Shown piece after piece: positions 10,229 through 19,762 of a stretch of DNA of 64,000 nucleotides (its first letter is position 1; each line of letters opens with the position of its first letter). Under the pieces are notes generated by a model. It was given only the letters and a program-made list of their open reading frames with translations. It was not told where the DNA came from and ran no database searches. The stretch is from Wolbachia endosymbiont of Meromenopon meropis (GTDB lineage Bacteria > Pseudomonadota > Alphaproteobacteria > Rickettsiales > Anaplasmataceae), in NCBI GenBank assembly GCA_029784595.1, contig JAJETZ010000001.1, positions 353,350 through 417,349 of the forward strand, written 5' to 3'. The position numbers and the translations under genes are program-made.

Positions 10229-11050
10229 TTAAATGTAAAACATTCCACCACAAATTATCTCCCATGCTTTTTTAAATTTCTTTAAATTTGCCTTTTTTTC
10301 ACACTCTAAAAGTAACTCTTCAACGTTTTTATTGTAACTCTGAGTAGTGATTCTTCCTTTATGATGCATGAATCTTAAGTAAATTAAATAAGTATTAATT
10401 ACATCCATTTCACAATACTCTCGAATCTCTTGTATCTTGCCGCTATCGTATAAATCTGCAACTTGCGATCCATCAATTTCAATTTTACCAGGAAGATTAA
10501 GTACTGCGCAAATCTCGCTCATTTTTATTCTTCCAGAAATGCCAAAATCAGAGAGTGATTCGAGTAAATCACAATGCCAATCACTACTGTATTTTTGATT
10601 GTAACTATTCCATTTATCACCAGCTTTATAAAAATACTCTGTTTGAATTCCATGAATCATAGCTCGATATTTTAGCACTGGTATATCAAAAGCCCGTCCA
10701 TTAAATGAGACCAATCTTGGTTTTTTTTTTGATAAATAATTAAAAAATCCCTTAACTAACTCTTTTTCATTAGAATTTATTCTAGCGCCACCAGATCTAA
10801 TTTCTTGTAATGTAAACGTTTCATAACTATTTCTACAGTTTATATTGCAGAGTAAAAAGCTGATAACTATAACTTGATGAAAGGGGTGACGCAGAAAAGC
10901 GTTTTGTCCATTTGACATGTCAAGATGATATTTTCTTAATGCGTCTCTTTTTTCTTTTATACTAGTGTCGTTGCAAATACCTAGTAAATTTTTACAGATA
11001 TTTACATCTGGTATAGTCTCAATATCAAATACCAATAAAGAATTAAACAT
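10229..11050 (-). CDS. Predicted 3'-5' exonuclease, PolB-like DnaQ-fold family
   Basis: The protein matches the family of stand-alone exonucleases related to the proofreading domain of family B DNA polymerases. Exo I is DIETIPD (D9, E11), Exo II is SFNGRAFDIPVL (D122), and Exo III is YCEMDVINTY (D216), so the DEDD metal-binding residues are in place. In-frame GTG at 11065 is possible. I prefer the ATG at 11050 because it places Exo I close to the N-terminus and has AGGTGA upstream. With that start the gene overlaps the era stop by 8 bases, so translation is probably coupled. The biological substrate is not known to me; DNA repair or RNA processing are both possible. Confidence 0.85.
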   Translation of the reverse strand: MFNSLLVFDIETIPDVNICKNLLGICNDTSIKEKRDALRKYHLDMSNGQNAFLRHPFHQVIVISFLLCNINCRNSYETFTLQEIRSGGARINSNEKELVKGFFNYLSKKKPRLVSFNGRAFDIPVLKYRAMIHGIQTEYFYKAGDKWNSYNQKYSSDWHCDLLESLSDFGISGRIKMSEICAVLNLPGKIEIDGSQVADLYDSGKIQEIREYCEMDVINTYLIYLRFMHHKGRITTQSYNKNVEELLLECEKKANLKKFKKAWEIICGGMFYI

Positions 11051-11963
11051 CAAGCATGTATTCACCTAAATGTTCAATCCAATATCGCACTTTCACAAAC
11101 AAAAACAAGTGAACCTTGCACTCGAACAACTTTTCTAACTCAACACGGGCCTCTATGCCAATTTTTTTAATATTACCACCATCTTTGCCCAGTACTATTT
11201 TCTTGTGACTATGTCTCAGTGCGAATATAATTTGCTTTATTATTAAACTCTTGTCTTCATTTTTTTGAATATGTTCAGTTATAACAGCTATAGAATATGG
11301 CAATTCTTTATATAAATTCAAGAATAGTTTTTCCCTAGTGACTTCTGCTGATAAAAAACTCATTGAAGAGTCTGTTATTTGTTCTTCTTTATAAAACCAA
11401 GGATTTGCTGGTGCAATTTCAGATAAATAACTGATTAGATCAGAAAGTCCATCACTTTTTAGTGCAGATATTGTAAATATTTTTTCAAATTTATAGAGTA
11501 AATTCAAATGTACATGTCCGATCTTTAATTCAGTTTTTTTTACCAAATCAATTTTATTAATAACTAAAATGCATTTATCTTTTACATGCTGCAATCGCGC
11601 AAGTATCGTTTTGATTTTTTCTATATTTTTTAAATAATTACTTATATCAACTATTAATAAAGTGATATCATTACCTCTAATCACTGACCATGCAGATCTA
11701 ACTAGACTTTTCTCGAGTTTAGTTTTTGCCGAAAATATTCCCGGAGAATCAGTAAAGATAATTTGTGTATTACCATATATTGTAATACCCCTTATTGGTG
11801 TTCTTGTTGTTTGCGCCTTTGGAGTAACAATCGCAATCTTCTTACCAACAACACTATTAATAAGGGTAGATTTACCAGCATTCGGCAAGCCAGCTATAGT
11901 AACAAATAAGCATTTTTGTTTTTTCACGAAGTGAGTGTAAATAGAATTAAATCCCAATGTCAA
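11043..11963 (-). CDS. era: GTPase Era
   Basis: Era is an essential GTPase that binds the 3' end of 16S rRNA during 30S maturation. The GTPase domain shows G1 GLPNAGKS (25-32), G2 around QTTRTPIRG, G3 DSPG (72-75), G4 NKID and a G5-like SALK. The C-terminal KH domain has VLGKDGGNIKKIG. No ATG exists before G1. The longest frame starts at TTG 11963 (306 residues). A GTG at 11927, giving VKKQKCLFVTIAG, is an equally sensible start, and no clear ribosome-binding site decides. The gene overlaps the downstream exonuclease gene. With rsmE and rpsD it belongs to small-subunit biogenesis. Confidence 0.93.
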   Translation of the reverse strand: MTLGFNSIYTHFVKKQKCLFVTIAGLPNAGKSTLINSVVGKKIAIVTPKAQTTRTPIRGITIYGNTQIIFTDSPGIFSAKTKLEKSLVRSAWSVIRGNDITLLIVDISNYLKNIEKIKTILARLQHVKDKCILVINKIDLVKKTELKIGHVHLNLLYKFEKIFTISALKSDGLSDLISYLSEIAPANPWFYKEEQITDSSMSFLSAEVTREKLFLNLYKELPYSIAVITEHIQKNEDKSLIIKQIIFALRHSHKKIVLGKDGGNIKKIGIEARVELEKLFECKVHLFLFVKVRYWIEHLGEYMLDV

Positions 11964-12998
11964 GCTACTTAAAACAAAGTATCTATTTTTTTATAAAAAA
12001 GTCATTAAATTTCCTGCATATAGCTATCTTTTCAATATTTTCTACCTTATAGAAGACGAAAAAATTCATTACCATTATCATAGTTATTTTCTTTTAATTT
12101 CACCTTATCTTTGTTAAAAGAAAATCTGCTTAAAACAGAGTATGTTATTTAGATTGATTAAATATATATTTCAAAATCATCATCATTTAATGATATAATG
12201 TATTCGCCAAGTATAAAAATATCTCTCTATATATAAAAATACCTTTCATTACCCTTGAATAAAAATAAGAGCAAACTATCTACAATTCTAATTTTATTAT
12301 ATGTAGTAGATAAATTTATTCCTTGTGTTGAAGAAATTCTTTTCTCTCTAATACATATATTTAACATTGCTCTTTCGCTAAAGTTTTGGTTCAAGAAAAA
12401 GTAAGATTATTTTGATCAAATAAATCAAAATATTATTTCTAATGGACTCTAATGGAATAGATGAAATTTTACAAATTTCATAATGCTAAAAAAAATTTAA
12501 TTTTAGCATACCTCGCTTCGTAAGCCACAATCACCTATGAGCTTTATAAATTGATTGTGATATTTTCCTTTGACTAAAACGCATTTATTTACTAAATATA
12601 TTAATTATTACATCAATAAAACTGTTATCTCTCATATCTCTAGGCTTTAATCTATTTAGATATTCATTCAAATAATAGCTTAAGTAATAAGCTTATCTTA
12701 ACTATCATAGCTTTATCTAAATTATTTATTTTTAATCCAATACATTACCGATCTTTAAATGAAAATTCTACTTTTAGCATTAATTAAACAAATTATACAT
12801 CTTTACATTTAGGGTAATTACAATATTCTTATCTCCTCATCAATTAAAAAAAATTCAAGTTGAAAATACCTTAATTTAAGATAATTTAAATACTAATGAG
12901 AGAAAGAAGAGGAGTGGCGAAAAAAATGCTTATTGTATATTAATACTCATCAATATTCTTTTATGATTTCTTACATCAATAATCTTTATTTTTCTTTT
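11964..12998. other. 1.0-kb gap, no recognisable gene
   Basis: No coding frame is supported. ATGCTAAAA (12483-12491) and TTTTAGCAT (12501-12509) form a perfect 9-bp hairpin with a 9-base loop. It has no T-run and is not close to any gene end. Confidence 0.55.
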
Positions 12999-13652
12999 TT
13001 ATATCCTAGTATTTTCGAATATATGTTTTATCCATTTTGCGGTAAGTTTTTCTTGCAAACTATTTTGTTTTAATCGCTCAGTTAAAAAATCAAAATCAAT
13101 AAGTTCCATATTCTGATCTTGATTGCTGCAACTATAAACATAACTCTCTTCTCCTGTTTTTGTATTTATATTTCGCTGCACACACTGAGCACAAATCCCC
13201 TTCATCATACACTGCATAGGTGAATTAACCGAAGATATAGCTATACAATCTGATCTAAAATATGGCCTTAAAATCGTTTTTCTTGCTTTATTTATGATAT
13301 TCATCATCTTATCAGAGCCAACAACAAAAATTTTATTTATAGCGTCTAAATTAATCCTAGTACTACCCAATGTTCCTCTTTGATAAGAAATCATTGCATC
13401 AATTATATTTCCATGAAAAGATTTATCTTGATTTCTATTTGTTTTTATTAATCCTTCTTCGCATGCCCAAACCACTATACTTGATGCATCCTCTATTAAT
13501 GCTTGTTTAAATACATCACTTAATTTTCTATAACCAGCAAAATACAAAACTTTTTTTTTCTTTCTAAGACAAACCTTTCCTATTGAAAGGAGTACTGCAT
13601 TTCCAACTCCACCGCCAATTAACATTATACTATTCTGTACATCTTTATTCAT
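12999..13652 (-). CDS. NAD-binding/2Fe-2S C-terminal part of a PyrK/SudB-like oxidoreductase, probably truncated
   Basis: The 217 residues begin almost at once with the nucleotide-binding loop LIGGGVGNAVLLSIGK of the ferredoxin-reductase-like NAD domain. They end with an iron-sulfur signature of the PyrK/SudB kind: C148, C154, C157 and C175 (CMMKGICAQC, then a fourth Cys 17 residues on). Family members normally carry an FAD-binding beta-barrel of roughly 100 residues before this NAD domain. In several Rickettsiales, as I recall, this module is the C-terminal end of a much longer glutamate-synthase-like fusion. Here the ATG is at 13652 and tRNA-Ser begins 14 bases further upstream, so there is no room for the missing domain. 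The frame is clean and all four cysteines remain. It may be a working fragment or a recent truncation; redox activity alone is doubtful. Confidence 0.75.
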   Translation of the reverse strand: MNKDVQNSIMLIGGGVGNAVLLSIGKVCLRKKKKVLYFAGYRKLSDVFKQALIEDASSIVVWACEEGLIKTNRNQDKSFHGNIIDAMISYQRGTLGSTRINLDAINKIFVVGSDKMMNIINKARKTILRPYFRSDCIAISSVNSPMQCMMKGICAQCVQRNINTKTGEESYVYSCSNQDQNMELIDFDFLTERLKQNSLQEKLTAKWIKHIFENTRI

Positions 13653-13666
13653 GTATGAATATGATA

Positions 13667-13753
13667 TGGAAAGGGAGGGATTCGAACCCTCGACATATTT
13701 TCATATGCGTACGCTTTCCAAGCGTGTACTTTAAACCACTCAGCCACCTTTCC
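13667..13753 (-). tRNA. tRNA-Ser (GGA)
   Basis: On the minus strand: acceptor GGAAAGG/CCTTTCC, a D-arm with GGCTGAGTGGTTTAAA, anticodon stem ACGC/GCGT with loop TTGGAAA (anticodon GGA), a long variable arm (ACGCATATGAAAATATGT) and T-arm GAGGG-TTCGAAT-CCCTC. The discriminator reads A, where G is usual for tRNA-Ser. It sits directly upstream of the truncated oxidoreductase. Confidence 0.94.
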
Positions 13754-15141
13754 GCAAAATACTTTTTCATAGAAAAATGCTTATTTACAATAATAAAAAA
13801 TCACAACTTTAAACAAACTTAAGCTATAAGATTTTATATATACACAAAATTTACAATAAAAAACTTAAAACATTCTAAATTTGTTTTTTTTAAATTAAAA
13901 ATTTTTATATAACTTACTCAAGTAAGGCAAATTTATACATAGCAAACCCAACATGAAGAAAAACAAATAACACAATTATCTATTTCATAGTATATTATCT
14001 TTACAATTTTTACTATCTCTAAACAGCTACTGAGCTAGTATTACTAGGTCTGCACAAATGTCAGTTATTCATACTTACATATAAAAGCATTCTCGAATTT
14101 TCTTTTATCTATTACTTTTTACCTTTGAACAACTGAGCTTTTAATATTAAACTAACTATCTTTACTCATGAAATATGCTCTACATAAAACTAAAACATAA
14201 TTCTATTATATATCTCTCACAGAATCCTATAACAATTTTTTTATTTTAATAATAGACCTATCATTATTTAGAATTATCAAATCGAGAGTTTTATCCGCGA
14301 ATATCGTAGATTTTACACTACATTTACTCAGACTCTTTACAACCTGCAAAAAAACATCTCAATATTTGAGAGCTTAAAAATACCTTTCAGGTAGATTAAG
14401 ACATTTCTTTCCTAGAATAAAATTATTATTTGATATTTTTATCAATTTTATACAGGCAACAAACTTTATTTTACTAAATGCAACACTACTAGATTAAAAA
14501 AGCATTTAAAATTTGTAAAACATATCATATCAATATATAAAATTTTAACAAGTAACTCTTCAACAAATTTCTCTAGTAAAAAAAGAATCCAAATAAATCT
14601 CTGATTTGATTGATTAAATCTAAAAAGTTAACATACAAAAATAATATCATTTAGAAAATATTCTTTATAAGCACATTCGCATGCATCTTCTCTTATCTCA
14701 CACCCCCCACACGCCGCCGATAGAAGGGAAAGTATCACATAACAAGTGCAAAAAGAGCATTAAATAAAAAACAGCAGCTTTGCACACACAAAAATACCTC
14801 TACTTTTAAACAGTCTACTTTTTCCTAAGCTAATTTTGCTTGCTACATATACAAAAACTTTTCTGACTGACCTATTTTATAAGAATATATAGCGCACTGT
14901 ACACTCAAGCGTAAAAAAAAGAAGAACTTTTGATATCCCATTACTCTCTTTCATTATATATAATTCACTATAAATAAATAACAGAATATATTCACTACCT
15001 CCTCTCTTTTCACAAAAAAAATAAAAACATCCCCTTTCTCTTAGAAGTGGGCACAAAGCAAAACAGCGAAAATATTTCGTGTTTTTTTACAATACTCGCC
15101 TCGATAAAAACAATTAAAAACACACGCAAAACTTAAAATAC
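13754..15141. other. 1.4-kb gap with a GC island
   Basis: No gene is recognised. The stretch 14701-14720 is about 80% G+C in otherwise strongly AT-rich DNA, and reads as a run of six G with flanking GTG on the minus strand. The last 130 bases before 15141 hold the probable terminator of the outer membrane protein gene. I looked for the missing N-terminal part of the oxidoreductase upstream of tRNA-Ser and saw nothing convincing. Confidence 0.5.
15014..15054 (-). terminator. Probable intrinsic terminator of the porin-like gene
   Basis: On the minus strand the left arm CCCACTTCT pairs with AGAAAGGGG (7 of 9 pairs, AAG loop; plus-strand 15034-15054). It is followed by ATGTTTTTATTTTTTTT. The GC-containing stem plus T-run, about 90 bases past the stop, is a good intrinsic terminator for this genome. 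Confidence 0.5.
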
Positions 15142-17070
15142 TTAAAAAGAAAATTTCACACCAGTAAGAAATAGGGCTCCTTTATTATTAGAAGAAGAAG
15201 TCAAATTGGCATCACTTCCTTTTGTAAATTTATAATTGTGAGTTTGCATCTCATCAGTAGTAAAATAATGAAGTGTTGCATAAGGAATAAATTTACTTTT
15301 ACTACAAGCATGTGAAAGATCATACTGAACACCAAGAGCAACATCATGAAGCTGATTCCCACCAGCCATTGTGCTACCAAAATACGTTAAGCTTGTATAA
15401 AAAGTATCATATTGATATCCAGTACCAGCAGTCCAATACAAAGTGCTCTTATCATCACCAACAAATCGATCTTCCAATATCTTTAACCTTTTACTATCAT
15501 CATCATTGGTACCATCAGAAGTAACCTTAACATATTCACTAATATCATTCAATTTTTTAATCCCTTTTGGTTGACCAGATTGAGCTAAATATGCCAAAGA
15601 AGCGGCAAATCTCATACTCTGATCCTCATTGATCTTATAGTCAGCGCTTATACCAAAATTGACACCAATTAAATTATCATATTCCACAAACTCTTTATAA
15701 AAATGCTTACTTTTATCTGGCTCTTTCATCTTACCAGCTTCGCCAACTATGGAAGTTTTAACTTTTATGTCATTTCGATGCGAATCATATTGATAAGACG
15801 CGCCAACGCTCATCATGTGTGCATAATTTGGACCAACGTGTCTTATTACATTATCGTTTTCTTTAAAAAGAAACAAATCATTCTCATAGCGTGGTGAATA
15901 ACTCAAACCAAATCTTGCACCCATATAATCCGGTGAGTAGTAAGCAATTCTAAAAGGCAATGTAATCAGAGCATTTTTTTTGTACTCTTCGCTCATGCGA
16001 AAAGAAAACTTCTCGCTTGCACTCGAAAAACTTTCAGTATAAAGACGCGGTGTCACATAAAATGGGAAAGTTGCATCAATTCCTTCTACATTTACTTTTC
16101 GAAACCAGTCACTGTCTGCAGCTCCATCAACAGTTGCAATCCTCGTCGCATCAAGTCTCATAAGAACTTCAGGACCAAACTGATAACCAAGCTTTAAATT
16201 ACCATATTTTGAATTCAAAAACACATGTGCACCACTACCTCTTGCAGCATTAATACCTTGTAAAATCCTACTACCACCTTTTGTTGCAGAAACGTGGAAT
16301 TGCATATCGGCACCATAAAGAAAACCCAAATCTTCGTTTTTTTTCTCAGCTCTCAAATGTAACATTGCATCTGAAATCATGCCCATATCGTCACTATAAT
16401 CACCAACATTCCCTATCATATGAGGAAATATCGGATTTGTAATGCTTCGCTCATTCTCAATATTACCATAATAACTCTTGGATTTACCAGGCATAACGTT
16501 ATAGAATTTGTACTTCCCGGAATTTGATACTATCTTAGCATAACCCTGAACATCAATAACTCCACCAAAAGTAATTCTCAAGCAATTTGCCGCCCAATCA
16601 TTATCAATAACATTAATATCACCAACAGAAATAGCAGAACTTGTCACATCTCTTTCCTGTATGCCTTTTCCAACAGATTTGGTTTGAGCTTTAGCCATTT
16701 GAGTTTTAGAATTTCTAGTTTTAGATCCTTCTACATGAAGGTTTTCAGCATTGAGAGTTTTCGCTTTTTTTGCATTTGCAAGCTCTATTTCTTCTTTTTT
16801 TTTGTTTTCTATTGGCTTTAACTCTTCATTTTTATTAAAGTTCTCTTCGCTGAAATCTTCAGTTTTCTTTTTTACATCAGTATTACATAGTTTATTCATT
16901 TTCTCTCTTAGTCTTTTATTCGATGCTTTCATAGCCTCCATTTTTCCAGAAATAACTGCATTCTCTTGCTTTTTTGTATTTTCATCAGAGAAGTTCGTAG
17001 CAAAACTGCTAAAAGAACACAAAGCCAACAAAGAAGCTACCACAGTCCCAGTATAAGTAAATTGTTTCAT
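15142..17070 (-). CDS. Porin-like outer membrane beta-barrel protein with N-terminal coiled-coil region
   Basis: The 642 residues start with a signal peptide (MKQFTY, hydrophobic core, cleavage likely after SSFA around residue 24). Residues of about 25-135 are rich in Lys, Glu and Asn (MKASNKRLREKMNK and following) and look like a coiled coil or charged spacer. From about 150 on the sequence has alternating beta-strand character, starting with NCLRITFGGVIDVQGYAKI, a typical first strand of a Gram-negative porin. It ends in LTGVKFSF, with the terminal Phe that marks proteins for BAM-dependent insertion. It resembles the large porin-type surface proteins of Anaplasmataceae, but I cannot name the ortholog. 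GGGGG 8 bases before the ATG is a strong ribosome-binding site. The gene stands alone, with 1.4 kb empty behind and 5.4 kb in front. Confidence 0.85.
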   Translation of the reverse strand: MKQFTYTGTVVASLLALCSFSSFATNFSDENTKKQENAVISGKMEAMKASNKRLREKMNKLCNTDVKKKTEDFSEENFNKNEELKPIENKKKEEIELANAKKAKTLNAENLHVEGSKTRNSKTQMAKAQTKSVGKGIQERDVTSSAISVGDINVIDNDWAANCLRITFGGVIDVQGYAKIVSNSGKYKFYNVMPGKSKSYYGNIENERSITNPIFPHMIGNVGDYSDDMGMISDAMLHLRAEKKNEDLGFLYGADMQFHVSATKGGSRILQGINAARGSGAHVFLNSKYGNLKLGYQFGPEVLMRLDATRIATVDGAADSDWFRKVNVEGIDATFPFYVTPRLYTESFSSASEKFSFRMSEEYKKNALITLPFRIAYYSPDYMGARFGLSYSPRYENDLFLFKENDNVIRHVGPNYAHMMSVGASYQYDSHRNDIKVKTSIVGEAGKMKEPDKSKHFYKEFVEYDNLIGVNFGISADYKINEDQSMRFAASLAYLAQSGQPKGIKKLNDISEYVKVTSDGTNDDDSKRLKILEDRFVGDDKSTLYWTAGTGYQYDTFYTSLTYFGSTMAGGNQLHDVALGVQYDLSHACSKSKFIPYATLHYFTTDEMQTHNYKFTKGSDANLTSSSNNKGALFLTGVKFSF

Positions 17071-19240
17071 GAAACGCCCCCAAAAATCAAAATTGTCATC
17101 TTAAAAATAGTATAAAACGTTGAAAACTCAACTAAAAGAAACTTATAGCTGAAACAAAAATAAAATGCAACACTATAAAGAACAACTTTCTTAGTATTAA
17201 GATACACTTATTAAAAAGTAGTTATTTAACATATAAGTTCTATTATAAGTGCATAATTTAATTATATAAATTACTCTGTGTAAATGTAAATTTTTCATGA
17301 TACCATATACATGACCAATTAAACTGGAGAAATTTTGCATAAATTGTTTCAATACAACGCTTATCGAACAAAGTAAAAATAAGTGACGTCTACATAGATT
17401 TTTACATATTACTATTAATTTAAAGCTGTTGAGATGGATAGTACTATAAGTTATTTTAAGTGAATTACTTTTCACATGATTAATTTGATACTATCAAATT
17501 TCAGTGAGTAAGTGCATTCTAGCACGCATTAAAAATAAAGCAAAAACAATAAGCAAAATATCAAATAGTAAATTTTACTTAAAACTTAAAAAGCAAAATT
17601 ACACTGCACCATAGTACATAACAATAATACTTGAAAGACTTTGGTATAGATTACTATTCTATATCTAATAAATAATTATTTATATGCAACAAGGTTGTGT
17701 TTGCAATCAAAAAAATCATGAAAACACGCTAAAGTTTTATTTTTTTTTAATTTTAAGTAATAATCTTCATGTGAAGAGAAATTTGTATTTATATTGCAAA
17801 TATAAAGTTCCTAAATCTAAAAATGAATTTTTTTAAAAAGTAAACGTTCTCCGCTTAAGAATAAGCTAGAAACGAAAATACTCATTATGTTTTATATTTA
17901 AGATTAAAGATCTAAAGAATAATTTATAATAACACTCATTTTAGTACTCCTTTGCTAGTTTTAAACTATGTGATTACTCTAATTTAATAAAATGCATCTT
18001 TAATTAAAAAATGCTTCAAATCTTTTTACTCAAATATAGTAAAGATTACCATTGGTAATTTGTGCAATTTATTTTGTGAACCTGTTTCATCGCTTTTGAT
18101 GAGATCCTAAATTAACATATTAAAAAAGCAAGAATCAAAATTAAAGATTTTTGAAATTAAATTAATTTCATAAACCACGGTACGAATAAAAATCAATTGC
18201 TAAATAATCACTTTATATTCTTAGCTCGTTCTAACATAAAGCAAAAGTTTGTATTGTAAATTTTTGTAATTCTAGAATTTCTGATCATAACTACCATATA
18301 AAATTCACAATAACACTCTGTGTTAACGATTATTAATCGCAAGTAAAAATTTGAATGAAAAATTCTAAAACGCACACAAGGCAGTATCATTAGTTTTACT
18401 TAAAGTCATCTCATTTGGATATATAATTTTGAAAATATTCAAATTACTAGTTTTTAAAGACATGCTATTAATATTTACAATAATTAAAAATAATCTACAA
18501 AAATGACAATTTCTTTTAGATTTAGGGCCAAAGCAACATATCCTAATATCTTGTGCGTTATCATTCAAAAAAAAACAAACAGAAAATCAACTCTTTAACT
18601 CTAAATAATTAGAATAACGCTAAATATTACTCTAAATTTACTCTGAGTATTATGGAAAAAAAAATACTCTTAGTCAATTTAAGCTTAAAAGTTTAAATTA
18701 AATAAAATTTTTTGATGTAAAAGCAATTCTACAATTAAATAAATTATGCTTAAATATAAAAAGCTATTTTACTAGAAAATAAGTATAATTCATTTATATT
18801 CTAACCTTCTTATTTAATTAAGATAAATATGTAAGAGTTTGTTAATTAAAGCATTACTAAATAGTGCTTAATTTCTATTAAGAAAATAGATAGATCAAAA
18901 GTTAATTAAAAAAATAAACCTTGCAAATAACTACATCGTAGTAACACATAGTTATTAAAGCTGAAGAAAATTACAAATTTTTATAATAATTCATGCATTG
19001 AATTGACAAAAACGATATGAGAAAGCACACTCTTGTGTAAAGAACAAAAATCCTATTACATTTAAAATTATCCAAGTGACAGATCAACTTAATATTAAAT
19101 TTTAAACAACTTTAAATCAAAAAAAAATAAAACATGAATATGTTATCTCCATTCTAAAGAAAACAAGATATTTACTATGCAAATGAATTTTTATAAAATC
19201 TGATTATATTTCTGAATAAGCTGTATAAAACAAAGTTATG

Positions 19241-19762
19241 GAGGCTTTATATACTGCAAGTAAGAAAAGATGGTGCTGCAAAATCTGTTTGCCAGAATAA
19301 TTAAAAGGAAAAGATCGTATTAATTTTAGAACTTTTAATCAAGCTGCAGAAAATTGATTAAAATCAAAAAGAAAATTTATTCAATAAACCATTAATTAAT
19401 ATTTAAAACGCAAAAGCAGCAGAAAATGTCAGAAAATTACTTAGAGTATGTTAAAGATGGATACGATGATTTGCTTGGTATATTGACCATAAAATGATAG
19501 ATTTTTCCTTAGTTGATTCTATGAAAAAGGGATATGTTAAAGCAACAATAAAAGTTGTCCATATAATATACAATTCATCAATAATAAAATTGACCACGAG
19601 CTATTAATACACAATATCAATTTACTTCATAAAGTATGAATATTTAAAAATGGATATTTAATGTGTAAAAATACAAAAAATCAAGATATATTTGACATAC
19701 CAAACAAGAAATCTTCTATCCTAGAACTACAAAGTTCTATCAAATTTTGCTCTTCAGCATCA
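19241..19762 (+). pseudogene. Possible remnant of a decayed gene
   Basis: Several short plus-strand pieces in different frames have protein-like composition with charged and small residues. They include MEALYTASKKRW near 19,241, KGKDRINFRTFNQAAEN near 19,309, SENYLEYVKDGYDDLLGI near 19,430, MIDFSLVDSMKKGYVKAT near 19,495 and a 35-codon frame with NQDIFDIPNKKSSILELQ near 19,680. They are separated by stops and frame changes. I do not recognise the family. This could be one frameshifted gene or several unrelated bits, or chance. Confidence 0.25.

Noticed and set aside
13583..13822. 79-codon plus-strand frame across tRNA-Ser.
   Set aside because: It runs antisense through the tRNA and the oxidoreductase start; a shadow frame.
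17197..18568. Three minus-strand frames of 60-92 codons upstream of the porin gene.
   Set aside because: No family resemblance and Ile/Leu/Asn/Ser-rich chance composition. I do not call them.
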